DNA from: Oegoconia quadripuncta
Lineage: Eukaryota; Arthropoda; Insecta; Lepidoptera; Autostichidae
Assembly: GCA_949316235.1 (NCBI GenBank)
Contig: OX438742.1
Coordinates: 7,782,815-7,846,814 of the forward strand
Reading direction: 5' to 3'
DNA length: 64,000 nt
Below are positions 43,001 to 58,326 of this stretch, piece after piece. Position 1 is the first letter of the stretch; each line of letters starts with the position of its first letter. Both the position numbers and the translations under genes were made by a program. Under the pieces are notes generated by a model. That model was not told where the DNA came from. It searched no databases and saw nothing but the letters and a program-made list of their open reading frames with translations.

Positions 43001-46000
43001 CAATTTACATTGAAAATTAACAAAATATCCACACTAAAATATATAAAAGCAAGAGTACGTAAATACTACGCGAGCGAAGCCACAGGTGGAAAGCTAGTCT
43101 CTCTATAAAAATCTAAATCTAATCTATAAAAATACGAGCGCAGCCGCGGGTGAGACGCTAGCGTTACGTGTATCTTCTACATAAAATAAAACGACTGAAA
43201 CGGAGAGATTTATGTCACTCACCTTTCCGAAGATATGTAACAGTAATTGCTTTTCATAACAAAACCGAACCTTCCTGCTTTGAAATAAGAGATGTTTATA
43301 ATTAACCGAAAGTCAAAGGCCTTGCTCTATGGCATTAAAACTTTTTGCAGGATGCCTAGTGTGTGTATTCGTGAGGGCATGTATTTTAAGCCGATCTATT
43401 TAGCGCGTCTTTGGGTTAATTAGACTCTTGGGATAGGTGTTTTCTGACTCTCGTTTCGCTACATTCAGTTTAATTTGATGTAAATAATACAATGGAATTT
43501 TTATTTTAAAATAATTTCTATTATAGACCCATAAGTCTAACAGACACGTCATTATCTAAGCATTTATGACAGTTATTGTATACCCTATGTAACTTGGGTA
43601 TTTTAATATATCCGTTTTCTAAGCCATCCGTCTGCATTACAATATAATTAGTGGTAAGATCACAAGGAATACCTATGTTGAGAATTCCACGAAAACCGCG
43701 TCGACCTCGTCGAAACAAAAACTATGTAGTCAAATCACAGTTCGTAAATTTTAATTGTTTCATAACTTCATTTTGTTTTCAAAACATTAAATGAATCAAC
43801 TATAATCGTATAAGTTAATTAACAAGAGGTGCCATGGGGCGCACAAGGTTCATTACTGCTAAGTTTTTGTTAACTTACCTACTCATACTATCGTTTCCCG
43901 CTGGGTTGACAAGGGGAAAGACTGTAACGTGCGTGTGTGGTAGGTGATACACCGCGTGGTTCTGGTACAATATACCATACGAATATCATGTAATATTGTT
44001 AAATGTTTGCCGCTAGAAATATTTGCATGTCGTGGTTACTTATAAACTAAGGTGACGCATGCATTATGTACAACTGCGTTTATGTCACATCGGATTGGTA
44101 TGCGTCAATCTTGTTGGTAATCCAAAAATAAATAATAAATAATCTTATCACATTTTGTGATTTATAACTCAGATATATTTTGCACAGACAACTAAAAATA
44201 CATATTATGCAATGATTGAACAATGTACTTTTTACTACATTTATTGTGCAGTTTTTCTCTTCGTTTTTCAATAGAAGATACGTTGATTAAAACTATTAAA
44301 AAATGTTTATTTCCTTATTTACATAAAGAAAGAAATATATAAGGTTGAGACTTCCAAGTATATAATACCTGTGGCAGGAAGCCTCGCTCCTCCATAACAA
44401 ACTTTTATATATGTCATAAATAATGCCAAAGAAGTAGGTAGAGGTAGTTACAAAGAAACATGTCCTTACGTTAGTATTATAGGTATTAATGTTGTGCTTT
44501 TGGTTAAATATGGGTGTATGAATTTGTATGTGTTTCCAGCAGTACTACTTTAATTCTCTGGTTCAGGGGTTCTATTACATAGTTCCATCGTTATCGTCAT
44601 CGGTTATGTTCTGACATGTGATTGATTGACTCATCGCTCGCTCGGCAATTTGACGGTTTCTCATTGGTCAACGTAGTCCATAACGATACCGATGCAGTTA
44701 CGTAATCTAAGGGCTGGTCTGCATTATTTTACTCGTTTATTCTCTTAACAACTATTGTAAAAGGTTCTTAATTTTAAATTTTGACAGCTATTCATGTCAT
44801 GTACGTGCATTCATATGTCAAGTTTGACACTTGAAATATCAGAAAACTTGTCAGTTAGCTCAAGAAACTAGCAGCCTAGGCGTTGTACCTACTCTTAATA
44901 AATAATTAACTTATTATTTTGCTATCTTGTTTGTTTGTTTTTTAATAGTCATTATTGATAGTGATTATAATATAATACAAGTTAACACTTTTAAGTTGTT
45001 AACACATTGTATTGTATAAACTTTAGGAACGTAAACATTACAAATCATAAATTATGTATCCAATACTAAACAAACGTGGTAACATCTACAATACACATGT
45101 AAGCTTCGCTAAGTTAACATTTTCAGTATATAAAAATTATAATAAAATCTTGTAAAAAAGTTTAACCGTTGTATTAACGGAGCAATATTCCTGAGGTAAC
45201 GTCGGTGTTGTACATAACCGTTGCATACATAATGTCTACTGTCTCCACCAAACCCCATTTATTCGTGTAAATACCGTTCGCGTAACATGACTGGCGCAAT
45301 TTCAGTGAGGTTCTCTATTGGACTGTATTTTTTTTTCTATGTAGGTTGCTTTCTGCGATTACTCCACCAGTTGGGATTCGATATCGATCATTCTTTTTTG
45401 TTCGAAAGGGCGTAACTACGGGCGAAATAAAGTCTTCTGGTGATAGAAAACTGAACCTTATTGAAGTTTTTTTGGCTATTTGGCGGTTTCATCGTGATAT
45501 GGGTATCCTGCGTTACGCTTGCCCCAACGGTCTTTTTTTCTAAGCGCTATTGCCACCTCAATTTACTATTCAGCTGGTATATGTCGGTGAGTGACCAAAG
45601 GTTGCATGGAAGAGATCGCTTTTAGTGATAAGGCCGACAAATTGTACTATCCCCTTTTTCTTATTTCTTTTTATCCTTCTTATTGTTGTACAATAAAGAA
45701 TATTTTGTTTGTTTGTGATTTTCGTGCCTCTACTTCATCGCACTTCATATTCATACATATATTGCATTACACATGTCATAGTTACAATACATAGGTAAGT
45801 ACTAACATACACATGTACCTTGTCAGGCATGGCAATATGGAGGAAAGTTATATCGTTATATCTATGTTATTAATATCGTTTTAGGTACCAGTATTTATGA
45901 AACTACATATGTATGTTGCAAGTTCAAAAGAAAGTGCTCCAACTCTACAGTCAATCAAAAAGTAGGTAAACAAATAATAGCACATCGAAATCGCTTCCTT

Positions 46001-49000
46001 CCTGATTCGATACCGTAGGGAAATGCCGAGCATCAAGAATTTTTGGCAGTTCCATTAAATAATTATAAGAGGTCGCCTCACGCACTTGCCATCTTGGGTA
46101 AGCTAGCTTTGTTGTATAGGTTGCCAGTGTGACTTAAGCCCATATTAATAAATCGATCTTGAGATTGAGATCGCGTTTCAGTCTCAATACAATTTTTTTG
46201 ACACTGTTATTATATGCATTAGATTCTCAAGCGTCAACTTAATGTCATCTTAATCTTGAGAACGACTTATTAATATGGGCCTTATATCTACAAAAGAAAA
46301 CATATTAAGTATGATCATGAATCGTTAAAGTAAATCGAAACTTATATTAAGAGGCGTGGAAGTTACCCAGATATTACTACAATTTATTACAAAACTCGAT
46401 AGAAAATTTATTCATTATACAAGAGATTTGAAGTTCCTGGAAACGACTTAATGATAAGCACCGTTTACCAAGACAACCTCCTTAAATATTAATTGACTTC
46501 AGAGAGGATTTCCATAACTTTGCTGGAGCTGAAACTGTGCAGTCTGTAGAGATTGCGGTCTCCATTAAGTCTTTGATATCGAAGACGCTTGCATGTACTC
46601 CAAATCCCCGTTCATTTAAGAGACTGATTTAATAGTCGGAACACAACAAGGGTAATAAAAACTTTTTTTTTTTTCTAATTTGAATTGTGTGTAATGTGAA
46701 TGGTAGCTAGATCATAAAGGTAATCCATATTGCGGGACGACTTTAGTGAAATATAATGAAATAGATGCTCACAGTGTACCTGTGGCCTGATTGCAAGGCA
46801 CCGTGGCTAAGAAGTTGTGTGAACTCCGCAGATTTAACCGCCTCAGTTGATAATGTTTATTGACCCGGTCAAGGACAGTTTCAGACACAATAGAAGTTTT
46901 ATTGTTATTACGTCTATAGGCGTTCAATGTCCGTCAACGTGTTAAGATATTATGTAGTAGTAGTATACAGGGCGTCCCAAAGTTATGGGACATGAAGGGG
47001 AAGTACCTTAAATATTGTAGATAGTGAATTTTGCTCAAAGAAGACTTTATGTTATTTTTAAAAGTTAGTAATTCTGCATTCATAGATTTTCTAAAAATTA
47101 CTTGCTTCGGCTGGGAATCGAACCGACTTAAATGTGAAAAAAAAAACACCCTACTTTTATGATGCCAATCGAAAGAATAGCTAAAAAATAATAACTCTGC
47201 CTGTTATAAAAAATGTATGTTTTTTATTTGATTAAAATGATTAATTTCACGTTGTTCCTTTCTTTTAAAATACTATGTTACTTAGGCAGAGTTATTATTT
47301 TTTAGCTATTCTTTCGATTGGCATCATAAAAGTAGGGTGTTTTTTTTTTCACATTTAAGTCGGTTCGATTCCCAGCCGAAGCAAGTAATTTTTAGAAAAT
47401 CTATGAATGCAGAATTACTAACTTTTAAAAATAACATAAAGTCTTCTTTGAGCAAAATTCACTATCTACAATATTTAAGGTACTTCCCCTTCATGTCCCA
47501 TAACTTTGGGACGCCCTGTATATTGTATATGTATTTTGAGTGGTAAGTAGCTGTCAAACCCAGTAAAAGTATGGGAGCAGCAATTAAAATTTGCGATATA
47601 CGAGTATCACGTTATTTCAATAGTATTACCGAGTATGTCATTATGTTGACTTATCTACGTATTTTTGGTATCAGTACAACGTATTTCGATATCGTTATAT
47701 TGACGGGATAATCGCTTTGACACACATAACTTTTAACATTGTATTAATTGTATGTTGCGGTGGTAGTTATATGTGTTGTTCTGTTTGTCCTTTCACCACC
47801 TACACAAACTAGAGAAGCTTAACCTACCGCACAATCCTCAACTTTAGCATTGTGAACTTCAACCCGGACATTGGCAGAATTATCGTGCACAACGATGCAG
47901 CCATAACACTAAATTGGAATTGGAATTTAACATTGTATAATAAATATGGTTATACCTCCCATTCTTAATCAGACTAAGTTTATTGAAAAGTGAAATGGTG
48001 CACTAGAATATGGAAAAACTAACTCTCTTGTCAAAAATTGGCGGTACTCTCTTATAATATCTTGTATAGTGTGATTTAAACTTCGATTCTGTTCTCAAGG
48101 ACTCCGTGTACTGTATATAGCGTATGTAGTGTAGCCGATGTAGTTTTTTTAATAAACGCAATCAAAAAACAGTTACAACAAGTACACCTTATAACGGGCT
48201 ATATTTTAAAGTTTTTATCAGCTATATTGTGTTTCCACAATTTCTCATAAAAGAGATGAGATATGAGTTCGTCAAATGAGGGTTGACATTATTGCTTAAT
48301 TAATGATTTAAAAAAATATATAAAAACGCAGCCCTATTCAAACGCCACACGGTAATATATAGACAGAATGTCACCCAAACCAGGCGCGGGCGCATTTAGA
48401 ACAAACCGCGCCATATTTCTCTCGGTGCGTCCGCAATTACGTGATTTGTCACTCCGCCCGGTAGCTTTTTTCTCTCTTTCCTCTGAAAAATGGCCTGGGT
48501 TCAAGTAGCGAAGTAATTAGTCGATTGAAAAAGTGCTTTTCCTTGTTCCACGTTATTGTGCGATCAATTTATACTCAATAAACGCTACCGGTTAAATCGA
48601 TCTATTAATTTTAATCGAAACGAATTAAGGTGTTTATTAATTACACAATTTCGTCGAGAATGCCAAGGCTAATGTTGTGTACCTAATTGACCACGTTTTC
48701 AATTTTTCTCAGCTTTCGGGATATGGCCGCGAGATAAATAGCGGTGTTCTATTTTTAAAACGTTTTCACGCCTTGATTTCGAATACTGTAAAGATGCCAT
48801 CACGCCACACAAATAACGCGCACAACTTAGAATACGCACCAACCCCCGCAATTAGTACCGGATGGTCACACCTCGACATTTGGCCGCATATAATTTTACT
48901 TTCTAAGTACTTTTCGTGACAATAATAAACGAGGCGGTGCAAGCTGTTAGCTGACTAATGTTTAAAATGTTTAGGGTTGAAATTTGTATGTGTGTAAGTG

Positions 49001-52000
49001 TAAAGATCACAATCAAACGCACTAGTAATTAGTACGGCCGCGTTCTGAGACGCTCGGTTGGGCAGATAATTTCCGCCGCGCACTCAAAAGGCATCCATTT
49101 GTCATTTGGTCGCGCGAACTCGCAACGGACGGACGTGCCGACTCTCCCTCCTAATTTATTAAAATATTATTTATTTAAGGAAAACGGGACTATTAATCAC
49201 ATTTCTCTTTTTTATTTACATACGTGGAATGTTTAAGCGGCTTTGATCGTGTTTGTTTTGAAATTTATTAGGGTCTCCTTACGCGGCTTTTCATGCTTAT
49301 TTACCGGTAGCTTATTCCTTTTCAACTTTTGTAATATATTTATATGTTTGATGAGTAGGTAATTATAGAGGGTTATGTCCAAATACAACGATTTATGTCA
49401 ATGAAAACGAATCAGAAAGTTTGCGTAACGTTATGCATAAGTGCCTCTTGATTGAAGACACTTGCAGAAATGCGAGTCTTACCTTTCGAGCATCTCTTAC
49501 GTACCGCTTTCCACTCTATAATTATTTGCTCCAAGTCGTATTTTCTTTTAAAATTTCCATTCACATTCTTTTGTGTTTTAATATTACTCTATTTTAATAT
49601 GTAAATGCGAAAGTGCATTTATTTTATCTTTCATTCGCATTAAAATTGAGGGACACGGATCGACATGATTTATAACCGAATCCTAAAAAGGAGGAGGTAC
49701 TATGTCGTATGTATGTATTTTTTTATGTATGTCCCATATTTTCGTCAATTGTTGACCGATTTTGATGATTGTTTTTTTGCTTGATAGGGTTCATTATTGG
49801 TTAAGATCTGATGATTCCGGAAATAGAAAGTGAAACCTGACTGGAGTCAGTTGTTTTATCAATTTTGGGCGCTTCAATTATTTTTAGTTGAATAGCCAGA
49901 CCAGACCATAGGCGCAGTTGCGGGTAGAAGTAATTTCTTCAATAAAGATCGCATCGATTTAGCTCAAGTCCTTTTACCGTCTCTATAAAATGTAGAGCGT
50001 GTAATGGATTGTATTGACTTGATTGTACTTATTTAGAAGCTTATAGAATTTGATATCTGGGCACTTAATGCTTTTGTAATTAGGTAAAGGCGGTTCCATT
50101 CGCTCGACCTCACATAAAACAATTTGAGTTTGAGGTATAATTAAGAAGTATTTTATTTGAAAGAGTATTCCTTTATATTCTGTACGAATATAATATCGAT
50201 ATAATCTATGACTATATTTGAATGTTGATTGGCTAAAGTCTTTTGATACAGGTTAGTGGACAGAGCTTGTAGTCATAGGTTCGGGATACCGCTAACATAA
50301 ATGACGCATACGCCTCGCGGCCATGGTATCAGAGTCACCTGGTAGAAGGTGCTTCATTGATTCCCTTCCTTTGTTACATGTTCTGCTGCGGTTGAATTTT
50401 CAGTTAGGCCTATTTTAAATAAGAGGTCTCTCGTTCCATACTGTCCAGTTAGCGCACCTAATATGAAACGGGTTTCTCTATTCAACCTGCAGATTTCTTG
50501 GTTAGTCGGTTAAGGTAAATAAATTTAAATAGAGAAGGTTTTCGATGTCTGCTAACTTTTTAGATGTATGTATATAGGTTATACATACAAAAGTTTCGTT
50601 AGAATCGGATCATTCATTACGAATATTTTGAACGTAAAAACTTATGTGGAATCCTATGGGGTCGTTCTTAATGTAAAACTCTGTATGTACATTTAGTATG
50701 ATGTGTTTTATAATATAACTTTTTTATGAATCTTAACTATCTGAGTTTCAGTACTATTTTTTATGGCCTTGTCTCCAACCTTATTAAGCAGACAGTTGAA
50801 ATTCTCGAAATCACCGTAATAAAAGCTATTTAAGTATTATTTGTAATTAGCTTTTAGGCTCGAGTGCAAGTCAGAGCGATTTCTTTGATTTATTCTGCAT
50901 TTATAAAGAAATCTTAATTTATCTAATGACTGGACGGAATAAGTTTTCAAGCCGCTAGGTCTCTAATTTGGTCTAACGACTGACACATAAGTAATTAAAT
51001 TTTAAAACTCATTGGTATACAATGCCTGCCTGGGATCGAACTCCGACCTCCCAATTGGGAGATCGCGTCTTAACCGCTGAGCCACCGACGCTAGAAAATA
51101 ATACACAAATATATTTCATTTTTGTACATAAACATATATAAATGAAAAGCGTACATAATTCGGAAATACCCATGTCTGTATTCATCATACAAACATATAC
51201 CCCTAGCGGGATTCGAACCCGCGACATTTTGGTATAGCAGTCATAGTAGAAACTCTGACTTTGATGATGAATGATGTTTGTATTATGAATGATGATTTAT
51301 ATATCTATCCACAACACAAGCCTATCGTTGCTTACTGTGGAACTAGATGGCGCTGTGTGTATGTCTAAGGATATTTATTATTATTATTATTTACAAAAAA
51401 AAATATTTGTGTAGTATACATCGTCATCTGTTATCCATAATACAAGCCTAGTTGCTTAGTGTGGAAATAGATGGCGCAGTATGTCCAAGAATAAAAAAAT
51501 ATATAAAAAAGCAAGACTACGTTCGTTCGTTATCTGTCCACAATGAAAGGTAGCAAAACAAAAGGACTCTTAGTTTTGAGTCACTTGTTAAATAATCACT
51601 TCACCGAGCAGCGGAGTCAGCGACAGGATAGGCCGATAGTCAGGAAGGCCTGGGTTAGGCCTTACAGTGAGTCATACGGACTGATTATGTAATTATATTT
51701 GATGCCTGTAATTGAAGTGGTCATCCGAGAGTCAATTACGTGAGACGGTGTTGGTGTACCAAATGGTGGTGGTCGTTCAGCGTCTAGTCTGTCTAGAATA
51801 GGTTGCCAGGTTATTAGAGTAGCACATTATCTAGTCTGATTTTTATTGTTCCATTTGATGTTGTCAGACAATGAAAAACGTAAAGTACATCAAGCTTTTA
51901 TTAAAATTAAATTAGAAATGTAATTACTTTTTAAAATTTTGCGTCGCCCACTAAAATTCACGAGTATACGGCGCTTGCAGTGGGAATATTGGGTCCTTGG

Positions 52001-55000
52001 TCTTCGGACACAAAAAAAAATGTAAAGGATTTATCCATTACACTGGTCCATGCCTCTGGAGATGTAAGAGCTGGTGCCTAATTTGCTCAGCAGCTGAGCT
52101 TATGCATTCAGCAGCGGGGCAATAGGGCTAGCGAATTATGATTGATATTTTTTCAATAGTTTCAATTAGTAATTAATTACGTAAAGTATATATTTTTGAG
52201 TAGGTATTTTTTAACAGGTACATTAATTCCCTGTTATGTTATTTTGATGATAAATACATACTTTTTGTTGATAATACAACTTTTCGCCTATTTGTTGCCA
52301 AGAAATTTTTACAAACATAGATCGATACGAGTAGTTGTGGGAGCTACAACAAAAATACGCCCCTTTGATTTGAAATTACTATTAAATAGTAAACTAAAAG
52401 TAAAGTGTAGTCATATTTTATACCTCTTCAATTTCTGAATAACAGCTATATAGCCAGCCATCTGAGCTTAGCCATGATTAACTTCAGTCCACAATTAATC
52501 AGCTCAAACTCTTAGCCCTAACGACCTGCCAACTCCCACTAGCCACGTGGTATGAATGATTCCTCCTCGTTTGTTATGGGCCGGTGCGCCCGCGCATTTG
52601 CGAGCTATCACACGTGCTGTTAGCTTAATGAGCTATGAAGTGAATTGAGACATATCATGCGGCTTGTTTGTGGTCGAAGGGTGTATCTTGATGAGTTCAA
52701 AAAAAGTAACGCAGAAATTATGATGAAACAAATGAAACAACGTTGAAGAATATACAATAATTACGTATTACGTGGCATAAGTTTTTTGATGTCGAAGGTT
52801 TAAAAACTGGTATAACCATATGTCGGTCGCGATTGTTAAGCAAGTCGGAGGCTCTAAAACACTGCCTATCGAAAATTCACCAACTAGACCCGCGTGGTGG
52901 ACTATGGTACAAACTTTTTCCTAATACAAAATAATTTATTCATATAAGATACACAATAGAAAGATGTGCGATCCTCCTTTTAAGCATAAAAATGCCTGTG
53001 CCGGGAAGATACACTCTTCCTTATGTTATTATAAGGTATGATAGGCAGAAAGAAATAAGGGCAATGTATTAATAACTATTAAAGTATTTAAGAACCAAAA
53101 AACCTGACAGCATGTTTTGTATTTTGCGGACTTGCATTTTTTACCATAAAATGTATCCTATGACACTGCGAGTGCCACGACGAATCCAACGACACTATGC
53201 ACTTCGAAATCGGTCAGGCCGTTCAGGCTACAGGGTGCGCCAAAGGAATGGACATACACTGGAAAAACATTACCTTCCTTCCTTGGGCAGTCGGGTAAAA
53301 TTTAAGGATTATTTAGTAACTTTGACTACAATAATGAGCATGTAGATATTGTTAGTGAGGATGCATGGGTTCTCTGTCGGTGTAGGTATACCTATGTGCG
53401 TGCGAGTGAGTGTATGTGTGTATTAGGACGCAAAGGAGAGGAGGCTGTGCCCCAACAATGAGGACGTAAGACTGATGATGTCAACTACTATGTTTATGAT
53501 ACTATTGAAATCTCCATTATTAGAATGATCCATTTAATAATCGAGATATTGTTAGCATTTGAGTAATAACAGCATCAAACGATGTGACTCCATTAGGATA
53601 TACTCAATACAATTAAAAGGATTTAATTCTATAACCAATGGTAATGTTATTCAATGTCACCAAATTGTAGTAGAGTGGGTACTTCTTGTTTTGTAATAAG
53701 CATTCTCAGATGCATCCCTAAAAAAATAACACCTAATTTAATTAAGGTGCAAAATGCGAATTAAAAGGTCGTGCCAGTTTGAAGAATTCTATTAGACGCT
53801 CACATAATATCGGTAAATCAATTCACAAACAACAGTAGTAGTATGTAGACAGGACATGTAGGTGCGCCGACATAAATACACATTCAAGTGTATTTAGTCA
53901 ACGTCTGCTCTGTACTTTCAGATTGTATCTCTAAGACGGATAGTGCTACTACAACAGATGTCTTACTCCATCGGGCACGTTAACCACTAGACGAAGCTAG
54001 GCGATCGCTATATTTTCTTAAAACGATAGACGAAAATCAGCTACAAAACGGTGTGTCATATAAGTTTAAATTAAAAGTCATGTCTGCCTGTGTATGTCTG
54101 TGGCATTATAGCGCGAGAACGGTTGAACCAATTGGAAACGGGTTATTATTTTAGAAAGTTGGTTCGGTTTAATTTATTTACAGAGACGATATTCTCGTAC
54201 TGCTTTGATGGTTTATTTTTTATTTTTTAAAGAATTGACTCAGCCTTACCTTACGAGTTTACGAAAAAGGGTTCTGTCAAAATCATTTAGTCTTTTTTTG
54301 CATTATTAAAAATGAGATAAATTTCTTTCGTATTTTTTTCTTCTGATATTGTTTATAACTGTGTGAACCCATGTACTTTCTTTTGTATACAATAAAGCGT
54401 TTACAAATAAAGAAACAGTGCCATATTCCCATGTTAAAGCACAGAACAAAACTTTTCATAAATAGTGCAAGAAGCAAGCGTCCCCACAGAGACATTTGGG
54501 GTCTATCGAAAGAGATCAAAAGATATTATTATATCGCATAGCGTTAATGGAACAATACCTTAACATTAACAAACTGAAAGCAATTTATTAAGTGTTCGAA
54601 TTAAGATGCGTCGTGTAATGCAAAATTGGACTGATCATTCAAAAAATATTAAACACTTAGCTTTGTCCACTTGTCGGTGTTATTAAATTTGTCTAATTTG
54701 TCCTAACAATACATGAAAGCGACTTTGGAACCAATTAGTCTTCGTTTCCGTTGCTTTATGATATAAATTATTTCGTGAAAAATAGAAAAACTTAGAACAA
54801 TTCGAAAACTTTTCTTTAATTAAAATATCTGTGGCGAGTCACAGAGCGAAACTTAGATGTTCACGTTGAAAAATTACGTTGCTCGTCTAGCGTGTTTAGG
54901 ATTTAGAGCGGTTTGTGACGTGCGTTTATTGTAGGAGGGGCTATTTTCGATCGTCGGAGCCGGTTCAGGGGATAACAAATGATGTGGCCATTGCAACGGA

Positions 55001-58000
55001 ATGCTACTGCAAACTGTCTGTTTTAAGAATAGCCACATTATGGTCTATGTCATAAGCTTGCTTCAAAGGCACAACATTTTGTTGACCTTGGAGGAAATGA
55101 CTGAGGCATTTGTCTTTAATGTTTAATATATGATTATCTAATCAACCGCCTCCGTGGTTTAATGTAAAAAACATAGGGTTTACGATTCGGAGGTCGCGGG
55201 TTCGATCCCCAGCGGGGCACATGTTTAGTGCTCGGTTTGGTTTGTGGTAGGGTATTTTAAATGTCCGCTTGGCTAGCTACCATCATTTTATCTAAGTCTG
55301 CCGCCAAACAGCAAATTTAATAGCAATGTTGTGTTCCGGTTGTCAGAGATAAGGTAACCAGCAGTTCCCCAAATAAGATGGGGTTTCCGGGACAGTACGC
55401 TTCCACCTTCGACCTCATCGCACTTAACAACATGTGTGATTGAGGTCAAGTGCTTACTCATTGTGCATAAAAAAAACTTATTTTCATATTTAGTAGAACG
55501 CAAAAAAGGTTCTATGTATGTATCCGAGCACGCTTCGAGCCTCGGTAAACATTAACTGGATACGCGTGTGACAAGGAAGTCACAACATTTTGCAACAGCA
55601 TTTAAAATAATATTAAATGTAACTAATATTGTGGCGTGCCCTCCATAAAGGCGGAAAGGCAGTGCCTACCCTACAAATTGTAGGCTTTCCTCGAAATGCA
55701 TTGTCAAAACTGCTGATTCATACTGATGTGAACAGAAATAATTAAACAATTGCGAGGATTTCTATAAGGGTAATTGTATCTAGTCTGCGCCAAGGTTTGC
55801 TCATTGCCAGTTTATAGATTTTTTAGCAGTAAGCATTGGCGCTGACTTAGATAGATTTTTGTTCATATAGCAGTGATTAATTACGACAGTGAATATAGAA
55901 AATGACGAATTGATAAATAGGCAGAAGCGTTTCTGTAAAATTTTTTTATTTTTACTTTTTAGTTTCTGACTTAAGATTTTTGGGTTGTGTTTTATTGTTA
56001 AAAAGTTTTTATTATGCACAACGGTTTAGCATTTAACCTCAATCACACCGGATGTTAAGTGAAGACGAGGCCTAAGATGGAAGCGTACTGACCCGGAAAC
56101 CACATTTTATTTGGTGGACTGGCTACTATATCTCTGACAACCGGAACACAACAATGCTGTTAACTTTGCTATGTGACAGCAGACCTAAGATGGTGGTAGC
56201 TAGCCAGGCGGGCATTTAAAATGCCCTACCCTACCACCAACCAAACCGAGTACTAAACATGATCGAATCCGCGACCTCCGATTCGTAAACCCTATATTGT
56301 TTATATTGACTCACGGAAGCGGTTAAAAAGTAGAGTTAGAGAGTGATAATAATATCAGTTTTGATTGTACACTTTATTAAAATTTTTAAATTGAAACAGA
56401 AGCTCCTTCGTCCTCTACACGCTCCCAACTTACGCCATTGCCCATTTTTTGATTAGAGTTACCAGAATCTAAAATATTTTTCCAATGACTGACAATGAAG
56501 TTATTTTATGTTTCATGTTTTGTTCTCATTATTAAGATTCACTTATGTAATCTATATTTACTTGGAATAACGAGCCTTTGTAAGCGGTAGTTATTTTAGG
56601 AGCTCGTTAGACATCAAATTAGAATGAGGAAATGTTGTAATTGAGAAATGAATTTTGATTGGTGTCTCAAATATCAGGTTCGATTATTATAACAGACATT
56701 TCGTGGTATTGTTTATTCGCTACGTAATAAAAATAATGTTTTTGAAGTAGCCTACCTACTTGCTTATGACAAAATGAAAAGCACATGATTTTTATAGCAT
56801 TTTGGCTTTCTTCGTATTCAACTAAATAAACATAATCTTACCCGACACCACAGAACACCGAAACTTGGCATTCTTCTCAAGGTGAGGCGATATTTTACGC
56901 CGAATCAGCTTTTGGTACTTTACCAGGCTCAGGTTTGTTCGTGCATGGAATACTGCTGTCACCTATGGGATGGTTCAGCCAAGCCAGGTTTGGCCAAGCT
57001 GGCTGCACTCGATTCTGTGGAACGACGTGCCAAAAGACTCAATTCAATTCAATTCAATTTATTAATGTGAAACACAGGTATAAAAGATGTTAGTAAATAT
57101 TATGGTATAAGTAACACTGTGATCTACCATTTTGGCATACAAAAAAAATGGTTAGTTATTTATCTAAGGTAGGTACATAGGCTTATCTAAGATGGTAGGA
57201 AATTTTTGCAAAAAAAAAAAACAAATATATTACAGTAGATACCCATTAGCTTAGTTTCGAAAATTAATATTATAATTCCATGTCAATTATTAAGGACAAT
57301 GTTAAAATTGTAAAATACGATTGAAATTGAAAAGACTAATTGGTGACCATTCGATCACTGCTAAATTGCAGAGCCTCGAACACCGTCGCAAGGTCGCCTG
57401 TCTCTCAGTCTTGCAGGATGCACTTCGGTGAGTGTGCGTTAGAATTACACAATCTTATTCCACCATCGCCATTTCATCTTCGAACTACTAGACGTGGGGA
57501 GGGACTCCACCCGTATTTAGTTAACATACCGAACATTCGCACTAAGCGGTTCGACTTTTCATTATAATGCGAATAGCCAAGGCATGGCACTCCCTTCCGG
57601 CGTCAGACTTTACTGAATCCTACAACCTTGGGAACTTCAAGAGCAGGGTGATATCTACTGAGATCACGTGCTTTATCTTCGGCCACATCGTCACTTCCCA
57701 TCCGGTGAGATTGTGGTCAAACGCGTATCCAGTAAATCATAAAAAAAAGAAAAGATATTATACTCTGTTTCTTGGCGACGGTAGAGATAAGAATGACTGT
57801 TACATGAATTTTTTCACTGATTTCACCTGTGAAACACTGGCAATGATTTTGCATAGCGATGACATTGAATATCAGAGCTGTCACTTACACGGCTTATTAT
57901 TGCTAGAAAAATTTCTTTCATTTGACTAACTAGCATACTACTGTTATTTATATATTAATGAAAGTTGACAATGTTATTTCTTTTATGATACTTACGAAAG

Positions 58001-58295
58001 GAAATCACGACTTTGTGCGACTAATATTTTTATTATACTTTTTAGGTATATATTAGGTAAGTCTACCACTGTACGTTTCTCAAGAAATTTCTTGCCACGT
58101 ACGACCACCCTGTGGAACGGACTTCCGGCAGCGGTATTCCCGAACGAGTACGACATTGGAACCTTCAAGAAGCGAGCCTACACCTTCCTCAAAGGCCGGC
58201 AACGCATCTGTGACCCTTTTGGTGTTGCGGGTGTCCATGGGCGGCGGTGATTACTTTCCATCAGGTGACCCGCATGCTCGTTTGCCGCTCTCTCA

Positions 58296-58326
<31 letters not shown>

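Noticed and set aside
46934..47546. Two identical small proteins on opposite strands
   Set aside because: They are the two arms of one inverted-repeat element read symmetrically; the frame includes a tRNA-like box and shows no protein family.
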